DNA of 64,000 bases, from assembly GCF_007097395.1 (NCBI RefSeq), contig NZ_VKDC01000006.1:124001-188000 (forward strand), given 5' to 3'. The position numbers and the translations under genes are program-made. The notes beneath the pieces are model-generated. The model did not search any database, was not told where the DNA came from, and saw only the letters and a program-made list of their open reading frames with translations. Shown here one piece after another: positions 29,706 through 37,976 of this stretch (position 1 is the first letter of the stretch; each line of letters opens with the position of its first letter). This DNA comes from Fulvivirga sp. M361 (GTDB lineage: Bacteria; Bacteroidota; Bacteroidia; Cytophagales; Cyclobacteriaceae).

Positions 29706-29977
29706 AGATAATCAGCGTCCGATTTGAAATGTTTTGAGATAAATATTTAATTAAAAGGGTTATTTAATGCTCAAAATAAGGCTGTTCTGAAAGCTTCACT
29801 AAAAACAGGAACGATTGAAACTATAAAATAATCGTATACTTTTATGAGGCTGTATAAAAATGACGTTGAATGCTTATCTTAAAAGCGAAATATTGTATTT
29901 AGCCATGTGCTCACCTTAAACGCTTGCATTTATTTTACTGCCATATGTTTTGTTATGTGCAATCGTTAGCTAAAACT

Positions 29978-30790
29978 ATGGAGAAAATATATTTCCAGGA
30001 AGACTCCACACCAAAGACATCAGGAATAATCAAAGGCTTTTGGCACATTGATAGTAACGAAGATGTATCTGTTATCAGAGAAAAAATAATACCTGATGGT
30101 TACCCGGAACTGATTTTTCATTACGGGGATTATTACAGAACAAATATTAATGGGGTTTGGCAGATCCAGGGGCTAAACCTGATTGCCGGTCAGATAAAGG
30201 ATCATTTTTTTCTCGAGAATACCGGGGAGAGTAAAATCTTTGGAATTAAGTTTCAACCCTGGGGATTAAGTGAATTGTTTAATATTAAAATGTCTGACGT
30301 AACAGATAAAGTAATTGAAATTCCGGAGGATATATTAGATAAGTTGATTCCAATCAAAAACATAAGTGTAAGTTCTTTGCCATTTGTTGAAAAAGTAATG
30401 AAAATCGAAAATTGGTTTGTTGAATTTCTTTCGAATTTGGATTTGAGAAGTTCCAAAGGACAAGAAGCCGTTGAATTGATGATCAAAAATAAAGGGAAAT
30501 TGGAGCTGAAAGATATTCAAAATGAAGTTGGAATTAGTGAAAGAAATTTAGAGCGTTATTTTAAAACAAAAATTGGATTGTCACCGAAATACTACAGCAG
30601 AATTATTCGTTTCAGTCATGTTTTTAAGTTGGTACAATCGGATGGTATTGATTGGTCGGATATTGTTTTTCTCACCGGTTTTTATGACCAATCACATTTC
30701 ATTAAAAATTTTAAGGAATTTACCGGTGAAGACCCATCAAAGTATAGCTTTTTCGAGAAAAATTTAGCGAACTTTTTCCTGAAAAAATGA
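29978..30790 (+). CDS. AraC-family transcriptional regulator
   Basis: The ~270-residue regulator begins at the ATG at 29978. The longer frame to 29924 adds 18 residues rich in Cys and His that do not fit the family. The N-terminal sensing part (GIIKGFWHIDSNEDVSVI, KIIPDGYPELIFHYGD, FGIKFQPWGLSELF) is of the same general kind as in the 20259-21071 protein, though clearly diverged. The C-terminal AraC domain is seen in LELKDIQNEVGISERNLERY and IVFLTGFYDQSHFIKNFKEF. A small exported protein gene follows after 74-80 bases. The target and ligand are unknown. Confidence 0.87.
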   Translation: MEKIYFQEDSTPKTSGIIKGFWHIDSNEDVSVIREKIIPDGYPELIFHYGDYYRTNINGVWQIQGLNLIAGQIKDHFFLENTGESKIFGIKFQPWGLSELFNIKMSDVTDKVIEIPEDILDKLIPIKNISVSSLPFVEKVMKIENWFVEFLSNLDLRSSKGQEAVELMIKNKGKLELKDIQNEVGISERNLERYFKTKIGLSPKYYSRIIRFSHVFKLVQSDGIDWSDIVFLTGFYDQSHFIKNFKEFTGEDPSKYSFFEKNLANFFLKK

Positions 30791-30870
30791 CCTGTCGGGT
30801 TCTTACAATTAGCATCTGATATTTGAAACTACATTTACATCACTGAATTCTAAAAACAGAGGTGATGAAT

Positions 30871-31320
30871 ATGATCAAATTAAGTATCGTTTTACTAATG
30901 CTGACCTCGCATAGTGTTTACAGTCAGCATAAAGATTTACAGCAAGTTGAGTTTTTACTGGGTACCTGGAAAATGGAGGGAAAAGAAAGCTACGAATCCT
31001 GGGAGAAAAAAAACGATATACTTACCGGAGTATCATACAAAATTGAAAACAGGCAAAAGACCGTATCTGAAAAAATTGAAGTGAAAATGGTAGGGGGTCA
31101 AATAATCTATGCCCCTACTGTTTTTGATCAAAATGATGGCAAAGCAATTCCGTTTAAACTGGAGTCGTTAGAACAAAACTTATTTTCTTTTGAAAATCCG
31201 GAACATGACTTTCCGAAAAAAATTCAGTATCAAATATTAAGCGATAATGAGTTATACGTTTCTGTTCTGGGAGAGAAAGATGAAGGCTTTTCATACAAGT
31301 TGATCAGGCAGGTGAATTAA
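30871..31320 (+). CDS. Exported small protein, DUF6265-like
   Basis: The ~150-residue protein has a signal peptide (MIKLSIVLLMLTSHSVYSQ). Its body has FLLGTWKMEGKESYESWEKK near the start and ENPEHDFPKKIQYQILSDNE toward the end, a pattern I associate with DUF6265 proteins, which resemble small beta-barrel lipocalin-like folds. Three close starts exist: GTG 30862, ATG 30865 and ATG 30871. The last has GAGGTG about five bases in front and starts directly at the signal peptide, so I prefer it. It follows an AraC gene on the same strand. The function is unknown. Confidence 0.75.
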   Translation: MIKLSIVLLMLTSHSVYSQHKDLQQVEFLLGTWKMEGKESYESWEKKNDILTGVSYKIENRQKTVSEKIEVKMVGGQIIYAPTVFDQNDGKAIPFKLESLEQNLFSFENPEHDFPKKIQYQILSDNELYVSVLGEKDEGFSYKLIRQVN

Positions 31321-31420
31321 TTCGGAATAGTGGAGAACAATGGCTGAATTTGATCGTGGCAGATGAAGCCTCGGGTCTCTAAATAGTTTTATTCACAATA
31401 ATTTAGAATACAATCAACAG

Positions 31421-31863
31421 GTGAAACAAATGAAAAATAGCGGAACGATATTCAGTGCCTTATTGATACTCGGGATGATGTACGCGAGTTGTTCAACGGA
31501 TGATGAAGGAAAAACGGACCTAACCGCACCAACAATTTCAATCCAAAGTCCTGATGTAAATCAAACTTATATCGGAGATTGGGGTGGAGCATGGCCGGAG
31601 GAGGACAAGGTGAATTTAATAGCGTTAGGAGTGGATGAAACAAAAATAGCGTCGATGAAACTGACCGTTACAAATAGCATCATAGCATCGGAACGGTTGT
31701 GCTCGAAACAACAGTTAATAGTATAACAGACACTCAAACTGAACTTGTTATTTCCGAAAGTTTCACTCCAACAGATATAGGAACTTATAGTGTGATATTT
31801 ACGGCTACTGACGTCCATGGAAATGTTGAAGTTTCAGCACCTCGAACTTTTTTAGTTAAGTAG
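31421..31863 (+). pseudogene. DUF4625-like lipoprotein gene interrupted by a frameshift
   Basis: The first frame encodes a lipoprotein start (LILGMMYASCSTDDEGKTDL) and TAPTISIQSPDVNQTYIGDW, reminiscent of DUF4625 proteins, up to KLTVTN. After about 31677 the protein-like reading moves to another frame: GTVVLETTVNSITDTQTELV, then DIGTYSVIFTATDVHGNVEV and a stop at 31861-31863. Adding a single base near 31676-31678 would give one continuous ~147-residue protein. The first frame alone stops at 31726 after an unlike tail. This may be a true recent mutation or a base missing from the assembly. Confidence 0.7.
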
Positions 31864-32069
31864 CCCAATCGTACAATAATGGATAATTTCTAATCGGCTG
31901 AATAAAAGTAAAGATGAAAGTTATGCTAAGAGCTGTGAATAACGTCTAATAAACCCAATATCTGTGCAAGCTTGCCTACGAAAATCCTCTTGCGTTTTCT
32001 CGCCAAATCCCTATGCCAAAACAACCTCACATAAAACATTTGTGGTAATAGAAAGAGTCAGATTAGTCT

Positions 32070-32882
32070 ATGATAGGACGTAATGTTTCAAATTGGTTAG
32101 AAAAGCTCAAATCAGAGAATCCGGATGAAAAGAATAAATCTGCCGGTCACTTATTAGGGTTCTCCGAATGGTATTTTGATGATAAAAAGATTACCCCTGA
32201 AGAAAGGATGGAAATGGTCAGGGCCCTGGTTCAACTACAAAATGACGCTGATCCAATCGTTAGAAAATGTGTGGTTTATTTAATCGGTGTATTAAAAATA
32301 CCGACTGAACCAATCCTTAACCTTTTGGCAGGAAGGCTCAGGGACGAAAATGAAAAAGTTCAAATAACAGCCGTTTGGACAAGTGGGAAGTTAGGTAAGG
32401 CATCAGCTTCATTAATTCCAATACTTGCCTCCTTGTCGAAACACCCGAATAGTGAAGTCAGATGGAGAATGGCCCGGACCCTTAAAGAAATTGGAGTAAT
32501 TGATCATTCACTATCTGAAGTGCTCATTGATTTGTCAAAAGATAAGGACCGTACAACAAGAATGTACGCATTGGATGCGATACCCTACTGTATTAAAGAA
32601 ATAGATCCAAGGATAAAAAGAGTCGTGAAGACTGCTCTTAAAAGCAAGGATGAATCAGCAGGAGCGGCTTGTCGTGTTATTCAAAAAACCAAGACTGACT
32701 GGAAAAGTACGAAAACAAGGTTAATGAAGCTTGTTAAAAACAATAACCTGGAAGCGGTACTCGCTCTTTGTGTACAGTGGCCTGAAATTGTAAATGAACC
32801 AACTATAAATAGGTGGTTGAATAACAATACCGGATATTGGTGGGCGGAGGATTTACTCAAAGGGGAGGGTGTTAAAATGTAA
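32070..32882 (+). CDS. HEAT-repeat protein
   Basis: The 270-residue protein has no signal peptide and consists mostly of helical pairs of HEAT type, for example DPIVRKCVVYLIGVLKIPTE, DENEKVQITAVWTSGKLGKA, NSEVRWRMARTLKEIGVID and DRTTRMYALDAIPYCIKEID. The spacing (about 32-40 residues) and the conserved Ala/Ile positions fit. Such proteins are usually scaffolds for protein-protein contacts. The gene lies 94 bases before a DKNYY-repeat gene, and both encode repeat-rich cytoplasmic proteins of unknown role. The function cannot be assigned from sequence. Confidence 0.75.
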   Translation: MIGRNVSNWLEKLKSENPDEKNKSAGHLLGFSEWYFDDKKITPEERMEMVRALVQLQNDADPIVRKCVVYLIGVLKIPTEPILNLLAGRLRDENEKVQITAVWTSGKLGKASASLIPILASLSKHPNSEVRWRMARTLKEIGVIDHSLSEVLIDLSKDKDRTTRMYALDAIPYCIKEIDPRIKRVVKTALKSKDESAGAACRVIQKTKTDWKSTKTRLMKLVKNNNLEAVLALCVQWPEIVNEPTINRWLNNNTGYWWAEDLLKGEGVKM

Positions 32883-32976
32883 AAAGAGGCTGATAGTTTA
32901 TATACTACGTCTTCATCCGGTAAAATGCGGACGCACGGTTTGATAAACGTCAACGGCAATGATAAAGTAAAATCGA

Positions 32977-33603
32977 ATGGAAAAACTAAACCATATTTGG
33001 TCAAAAGACCATCAATATGTTTATTGTAATAACTCAAAAGTATTAAAGGCAGACATTCAGACCTTCAGGGTGTTGAATGCCATTTTTGCGAAAGACACTC
33101 ATCATGTTTTTTATATCGAGGGAATAGCCCATGGTATTGACGCTTCCACATTTATACCTTTGGATGTCGGTAAAACGGAGAAGACAGACTCGGTCTACGC
33201 TAAAGAATTTCAACGTTGGCGGTATAGGGGATATGGCAAGGACAAAAACCATATCTATTTCCATGATATGATGTCGGGAAAACCAAGAACGGTGAAAGGA
33301 GCTGACAGTGAAAGTTTTGAGGTACTTGACTTTGATTATTCAAAGGATTGTAACCATGTATATTATTATGGTCACCGAGTGAAAGAAGCGAATAGTTCCA
33401 ACTTTGAAATAATCAATGCTTTTTTCGCAAGAGACAATAAATTCGTATTCTACGGCGCGAATGTTATACCAAAAATAAACCCTGAAAATTTCGAGGTGAT
33501 TGGAGATTATGAAAGTAAATGGTCTTTCTGGGGTAAGGATGAGCATTATCTTGTACACCAAAACGAACTATTCGCAAAACTGGAGCCATTGGAAAGCATA
33601 TAA
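32977..33603 (+). CDS. DKNYY-repeat family protein
   Basis: The 208-residue protein lacks a signal peptide and is built from repeats of about 25-30 residues centred on K-D-x-x-x-V-Y/F-Y. Examples are WSKDHQYVYCNNSKV, FAKDTHHVFYIEGI, YGKDKNHIYFHDM, YSKDCNHVYYYGHRV, FARDNKFVFYGANVI and WGKDEHYLVHQNEL. In between lies xxxDxxxFxVLNxxF. This is the DKNYY family pattern, and the function of these proteins is unknown. Such proteins often appear in variable regions next to other repeat proteins, as here. Confidence 0.75.
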   Translation: MEKLNHIWSKDHQYVYCNNSKVLKADIQTFRVLNAIFAKDTHHVFYIEGIAHGIDASTFIPLDVGKTEKTDSVYAKEFQRWRYRGYGKDKNHIYFHDMMSGKPRTVKGADSESFEVLDFDYSKDCNHVYYYGHRVKEANSSNFEIINAFFARDNKFVFYGANVIPKINPENFEVIGDYESKWSFWGKDEHYLVHQNELFAKLEPLESI

Positions 33604-33706
33604 TACCGGCTAGAAATGAACATACAAATCAAATTCAGTAAACCCAGGTATACTGATGTTATCCAGGCTTTAGCAGTGATTGAATGAATACCTAAAAAAA
33701 CAAACT

Positions 33707-34579
33707 ATGAATTTTAAAATATCCCTGATCGTCCTTTTAATTTCAACTGTAATTTCATGTGAATTCAACAAATCGGTCAATAAAGATCTCATAACGGGTT
33801 TAGTAACTAAAGGGGACGAACTTTCTTGTGAAAGTGTTTATTTGTCAGATGGTCTGGACAAAATAAACAGAAGCTCATTTGTTTACGGAGAGAAGATATA
33901 TTTAAACTTTAACGACATTGATGGATTTACGAAAGACGGTGATAACGCCTTTCCAGGTTTACAACTTCTGGTCCTTGGAATGAACAGGGACACCGTAATG
34001 TACAATAATGACTTATATAAAAATAACCGGGATGGATTTGATATTTCTCCTTTGTTGCTGCAAAGCAATATAACCGTCGCTAAGCCCATTCATTCGGGAA
34101 ATGAGTATACATTATTCGTGAGCATTTGGGATAAAAAGGGTAAGGGAACGTACAAGGCTGAAATGGATTTTGACGTTATCTCAAATAATCAAATCAAAGT
34201 TGAAAATAATAGTATTTCTTATGCCGAGATTTATTTGTTCTCGCAGGAAAGAAATGCCGTTATTACAGGCAATGAGGCAAAATTCGATGAGAATATATTC
34301 ATGATATTTGAAGGGCTGGAAGGGTTCAGTATAGAAGACGGAAAAGCGGCCATAGGATTAAGTATAAAAGGCAAAGATTCTGAGGGTAAAGTGATTTTGA
34401 ACGAGGATGATCTAATAGGGGATTTGAGTATTGTGGCTTCCGAGCTAAAGAACCGGTTAGCTCCAAATTTTATATTTTCCGGTTCAGATATAAAGAACCC
34501 TGTGACCTGTGAAGTAACGATTTGGGACAAAAGAAGTGATAATAGAATTAAAGCACTGATAGCGCTAAACATAAAATAA
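33707..34579 (+). CDS. Lipoprotein of unknown function with duplicated halves
   Basis: The ~290-residue lipoprotein is counted from the ATG at 33707; an ATG at 33680 adds nine residues before the leader. The leader ends STVISC followed by EFNKSVNK. The mature part seems to contain two related halves. The first has ESVYLSDGLDKINRSSFVYG, KIYLNFNDIDGFTKDGDNAF and TLFVSIWDKKGKGTYKAE. The second has YAEIYLFSQERNAVITGNEA, NIFMIFEGLEGFSIEDGKAA and TCEVTIWDKRSDNRIKALIA. Both end in a shared strand with the words IWDK. I do not recognise a named family. A surface or periplasmic binding role is possible. Confidence 0.75.
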   Translation: MNFKISLIVLLISTVISCEFNKSVNKDLITGLVTKGDELSCESVYLSDGLDKINRSSFVYGEKIYLNFNDIDGFTKDGDNAFPGLQLLVLGMNRDTVMYNNDLYKNNRDGFDISPLLLQSNITVAKPIHSGNEYTLFVSIWDKKGKGTYKAEMDFDVISNNQIKVENNSISYAEIYLFSQERNAVITGNEAKFDENIFMIFEGLEGFSIEDGKAAIGLSIKGKDSEGKVILNEDDLIGDLSIVASELKNRLAPNFIFSGSDIKNPVTCEVTIWDKRSDNRIKALIALNIK

Positions 34580-34823
34580 GGCCAACCCAAAGGAGGGCAA
34601 CCAGCGGGCTTATTATTCAGAGGTAGAAATATTTCGCTTTGATGCCTGTGTTTTGGAAAAGTACGATTGTTATTCAAAAAAACAGGAATAAAAAAGCCGT
34701 TGCCCATGTTCAGTGGTAATAAATTTCATACATAACCTCACATAAATAGGTTCGATCCGTTCGGATCAGTCGATTTGGATATACGGTAGATCTAGCTTAG
34801 CGGCAGGTATAACACGTATATTC

Positions 34824-37154
34824 ATGTCAAAAGCTAGAAATCTACTCATTATTACAATTGTGATGTGTCAAACAAATGTATTGGCACAAATAGAAGGCCG
34901 GATAAAGGGGCAGGTCACGGATAAGGCATCAGGTGAGCCCCTTTCCTTTGTCACTGTTCATATTAAAAACACTGACCCTCCCAAAGGAGTGGTGACTGAC
35001 CCGGAAGGAAAGTTTCTGCTGGAACATGTACCGGTTGGAAGGTATACCATTGAATTCTCTTTTTTGGGATACGATCCCATTGTGCTAAAAGAAATATTAG
35101 TGACGTCCGGAAAAGACGTGGTACTCCATGCTGCCCTACAGGAGTCGGTAGTGACATTAAGTGAGGTAGTGGTAAAGCCGAAGATAGAGAAAAATGAGCC
35201 TGTAAATCCGCTCTCTGGGATAAATGCCCGTATGTTAAGCGTTGAAGAAGCTAAGAGATATGCCGGAGGCTTCGATGATCCTGCCCGGCTTGCGGCTTCA
35301 TTTGCAGGCGTCAGCAGCGGGATTCAAAGTAATGGCATAGTGGTAAGAGGCAATAACCCTCAATCCCTGCTGTGGAGGATGGAAAACGTAGAGATCGCTA
35401 ACCCTAACCATTTTGCAGACCTGTCCGTGTTTGGCGGTGGTGGATTGACGGCCCTCAGCAGCCAGATGCTCGCCAATTCGGACTTTCTTACCGGGGCATT
35501 TCCATCCGCTTATAACAATGCCATCTCAGGCGTTTTTGATCTTTCCATGCGCTCCGGGAATAGCGATGAACGTGAAAATACGTTTCAGCTAGGACTGATC
35601 GGCATTGACCTTGCGTCAGAAGGTCCCTTTAAAAGGGGAGGGAAAGCCACTTATTTGTTTAACTATCGTTATTCAACCCTGGCCCTTTTAAAGCCCGTAT
35701 TACCGGAAGAAGCCGAAGGGATCAAATACCAGGACCTGTCCTATAAGTTTCAGTTACCAACGGAAAAGACGGGTATTTTTTCCGTGTGGGGCATTGGACT
35801 GTTGGACAAGTCCGGCCAGAAGGCAGAAGATGATCCTGTGGAGTGGGAATATGAAAGTGACCAGTTCAGGCAGGATGTAGATCAATATATGGGGGCATCA
35901 GGGATAAAGCACACTATTTATACAGGTAGTAAAACATACATTGAGTCGGACCTTGCCCTGACAACCAGCGGACTGGACCTGACTACCCATAAAACGAACG
36001 TTGACCTTGAGGAGACATTGGATGAAGTAATAAATACTGAGGATTGGAACATTGTTTTTCAATCACAGATCAATAGCAAGCTAAGTAAAGGTCATACGAA
36101 CCAAACCGGGTTCAGAGCTACTTTTCTTAATTACAATTTATTGCTGCAAAATGTGGAGACGAATGTACTCGAAACGGTGGTCGATGAAAAAGGCTCAAGC
36201 GGCTTGTTCTCTGTGTATAGCCAATCCCAATTTAATATCTCATCCAGCCTGTCTGTTCTGGCCGGGGTGAATGTTCAATATTTTGCCCTGAACGAGCAGA
36301 CTCTACCTGAGCCAAGGCTATCCGTAGAATGGAATTCCGGAAAAAACCATTCTTTTGGCTTGGGGTATGGCCTTCATAGCAGGGTGGAAAAGCTTAATTA
36401 TTACCTGAACAAAGATATCAACGGGGTGCAACGAAATAAGGATATGGGACTGACAAGAGCGCACCATATGGTAGGAAGTTACAACCTGCAAATGAATGAA
36501 AACCTGAGGCTGAAGGTGGAACCCTACTACCAAAAACTCTTTGATGTACCGGTAATAGAAGGCTCCTCCTTTTCATTCATTAACCTCAAAAACGATTGGT
36601 TCATCAACGATGAGCTGGTCAACGAAGGGGAGGGACGGAACTATGGTATTGACCTTACCCTGGAACGTTTTCTGAGTAAAGGATATTATTTCTTACTTAC
36701 CTCGTCATTTTATAGATCGGAATACAAAGGTGGAGATGGTGAGTGGAGAAATACAGCATTTGATCGTGGATATGTGGGGAACGTGCTGTTTGGGAAGGAG
36801 TGGTTTTTAGGAGCAGCCAAAAGCAATATCCTCGGGCTGAACATTCGTGCCGGGTATCAGGGTGGTCAAAGATTTACTCCTGTTAACTTTGATGCTTCCA
36901 TTGAAAACAGAGATGTTATTGAATTGGAGCATCAAGCCTATCAGGGACAATTGGACCCATCACTAGTACTTCATTTTTCAGCTACGTTCAGGATAAATAA
37001 GCCCAAAAGGTCTTCTGTATGGACGTTAAGTTTGATCAATGCTTCTATGACAGAAGAGTTTGAAGAATTTGACTATAATTTTCAAACCAATACCATCGAT
37101 AAAATAAGTGAGGCCCTCATTATTCCTAATTTGAGCTACAAAATAGAGTTTTGA
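34824..37154 (+). CDS. TonB-dependent outer-membrane receptor with N-terminal carboxypeptidase-regulatory-like domain
   Basis: The 776-residue outer-membrane protein has a signal peptide (ending NVLAQ). An N-terminal CarboxypepD-reg-like domain follows (IKGQVTDKASGEPLSFVTVH, GKFLLEHVPVGRYTIEFSFL, ending LSEVVVKPK). Next come a plug (DPARLAASFAGVSSGIQSNG, IVVRGNNPQSLLWRMENVEI) and a beta-barrel ending in an aromatic strand (NLSYKIEF). It lacks the SusC-specific signature and no SusD gene is adjacent, so it is a receptor or channel of unknown substrate rather than part of a glycan uptake pair. The gene appears monocistronic; the 244 bases before it hold no gene I can support. Confidence 0.87.
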   Translation: MSKARNLLIITIVMCQTNVLAQIEGRIKGQVTDKASGEPLSFVTVHIKNTDPPKGVVTDPEGKFLLEHVPVGRYTIEFSFLGYDPIVLKEILVTSGKDVVLHAALQESVVTLSEVVVKPKIEKNEPVNPLSGINARMLSVEEAKRYAGGFDDPARLAASFAGVSSGIQSNGIVVRGNNPQSLLWRMENVEIANPNHFADLSVFGGGGLTALSSQMLANSDFLTGAFPSAYNNAISGVFDLSMRSGNSDERENTFQLGLIGIDLASEGPFKRGGKATYLFNYRYSTLALLKPVLPEEAEGIKYQDLSYKFQLPTEKTGIFSVWGIGLLDKSGQKAEDDPVEWEYESDQFRQDVDQYMGASGIKHTIYTGSKTYIESDLALTTSGLDLTTHKTNVDLEETLDEVINTEDWNIVFQSQINSKLSKGHTNQTGFRATFLNYNLLLQNVETNVLETVVDEKGSSGLFSVYSQSQFNISSSLSVLAGVNVQYFALNEQTLPEPRLSVEWNSGKNHSFGLGYGLHSRVEKLNYYLNKDINGVQRNKDMGLTRAHHMVGSYNLQMNENLRLKVEPYYQKLFDVPVIEGSSFSFINLKNDWFINDELVNEGEGRNYGIDLTLERFLSKGYYFLLTSSFYRSEYKGGDGEWRNTAFDRGYVGNVLFGKEWFLGAAKSNILGLNIRAGYQGGQRFTPVNFDASIENRDVIELEHQAYQGQLDPSLVLHFSATFRINKPKRSSVWTLSLINASMTEEFEEFDYNFQTNTIDKISEALIIPNLSYKIEF

Positions 37155-37269
37155 CCTGGCTTTTTCCTAACTTCCGCAACCGAAATTTATTGATTTCATA
37201 ACTTACAGGATTTAACTAAAGCTAGTAGAAATATGGAGTAGCAGGACTGATTTTTATCGAAGTGTTTCC

Positions 37270-37735
37270 CCCGCTGGCGGGGGCCAGGGGGTGGACTTTC
37301 ACATAACTCTAAACATAAACCCAAATAAAATGACCAACCCAAACAATAGTCATTACAATAAGAAACTTCAACCATTCACCAAAGCGCTAAGATCAGATAT
37401 GACTAAGGCTGAAGCGTGTTTATGGAAGTATGTGTTGAGAGCAAGAATGATGAAGGGATACCCATTCCGCAGACAAAGGCCTGTTCTAAACTATATTGCC
37501 GATTTTATGTGTAAAGAGTTAAATCTCATTATAGAAGTTGACGGAATTACACATACCTACGAGGGTATAGCTCTAAACGACAAGAAGAGAACCTCAGATC
37601 TCGAAAAAGATGGTTTCACGGTTTTGAGGTATACTGATGAAGAAGTGCTACAGCAAATAGATCGAGTTTACAATAGCATTGCGAGTTGGATGGAAGAACA
37701 TGCCAAAGCTCCATCCCCTGGCCCCCGCCAGCGGG
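37270..37735. repeat. 21-bp perfect inverted repeat bracketing the DUF559 gene
   Basis: The left copy covers 37270-37290 and the right copy 37715-37735; they are exact reverse complements over 21 bases. Each arm also contains an inner palindrome (CCCGCTGGCGGG). Beside both arms lies the word GGGGGTGGA in direct orientation (37287-37295 and 37742-37750). The arms are strikingly G/C-rich in an A/T-rich setting. The right arm lies inside the 3' part of the DUF559 gene and encodes its unusual PSPGPRQRE tail. Confidence 0.85.
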
Positions 37736-37779
37736 AGAAAAGGGGGTGGAAAATGATGACGCGGCTATTTCGGTTTTAA
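37330..37779 (+). CDS. DUF559 endonuclease-like protein (Vsr/very-short-patch fold)
   Basis: The 149-residue protein begins at the ATG at 37330; the listed frame to 37291 would start inside the left repeat. It has the DUF559 pattern: LRSDMTKAEACLWKYVLRAR, GYPFRRQRPVLNYIADFMCK, LIIEVDGITHTYEGIALND and KDGFTVLRYTDEEVLQQID. This is the restriction-endonuclease-like fold with the likely catalytic Asp/Glu of ADF and IEVDG. The last ~25 residues are encoded by the right inverted repeat and its surroundings, beyond the usual end of the domain. The biochemical role of the family is not settled. The gene is alone and bracketed by the repeat. Confidence 0.85.
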   Translation: MTNPNNSHYNKKLQPFTKALRSDMTKAEACLWKYVLRARMMKGYPFRRQRPVLNYIADFMCKELNLIIEVDGITHTYEGIALNDKKRTSDLEKDGFTVLRYTDEEVLQQIDRVYNSIASWMEEHAKAPSPGPRQREKRGWKMMTRLFRF

Positions 37780-37887
37780 GTCATGGGTCCCAGTGCGGAA
37801 GTTAGGTGACCCGGTTTTTTGAAGACGAAAGAAAGCTGCAAATAAATGATGAACGTTCCGTCATCAACAAATGTATTAATGAGTGTT

Positions 37888-37936
37888 TTAAAAGGAGTTA
37901 TCGCAAACCTCAATGGATGGCGGTAACTCCTTTTAA
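37888..37936. terminator. Bidirectional hairpin terminator between convergent genes
   Basis: TTAAAAGGAGTTA (37888-37900) pairs perfectly with TAACTCCTTTTAA (37924-37936) across a 23-base loop. The T and A runs at the two ends give a U-rich tail in either direction. It lies between the DUF559 gene (+) and the LamG esterase gene (-), exactly where a shared terminator is expected. Confidence 0.7.
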
Positions 37937-37976
37937 GTAAAGCAACCTGCACTATACAGGTTCTTATCAGAGTACA

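Noticed and set aside
29458-29727. An 89-codon + strand open frame
   Set aside because: Composition is unlike a protein, and the opposite strand reads as a transporter remnant with recognisable membrane segments.
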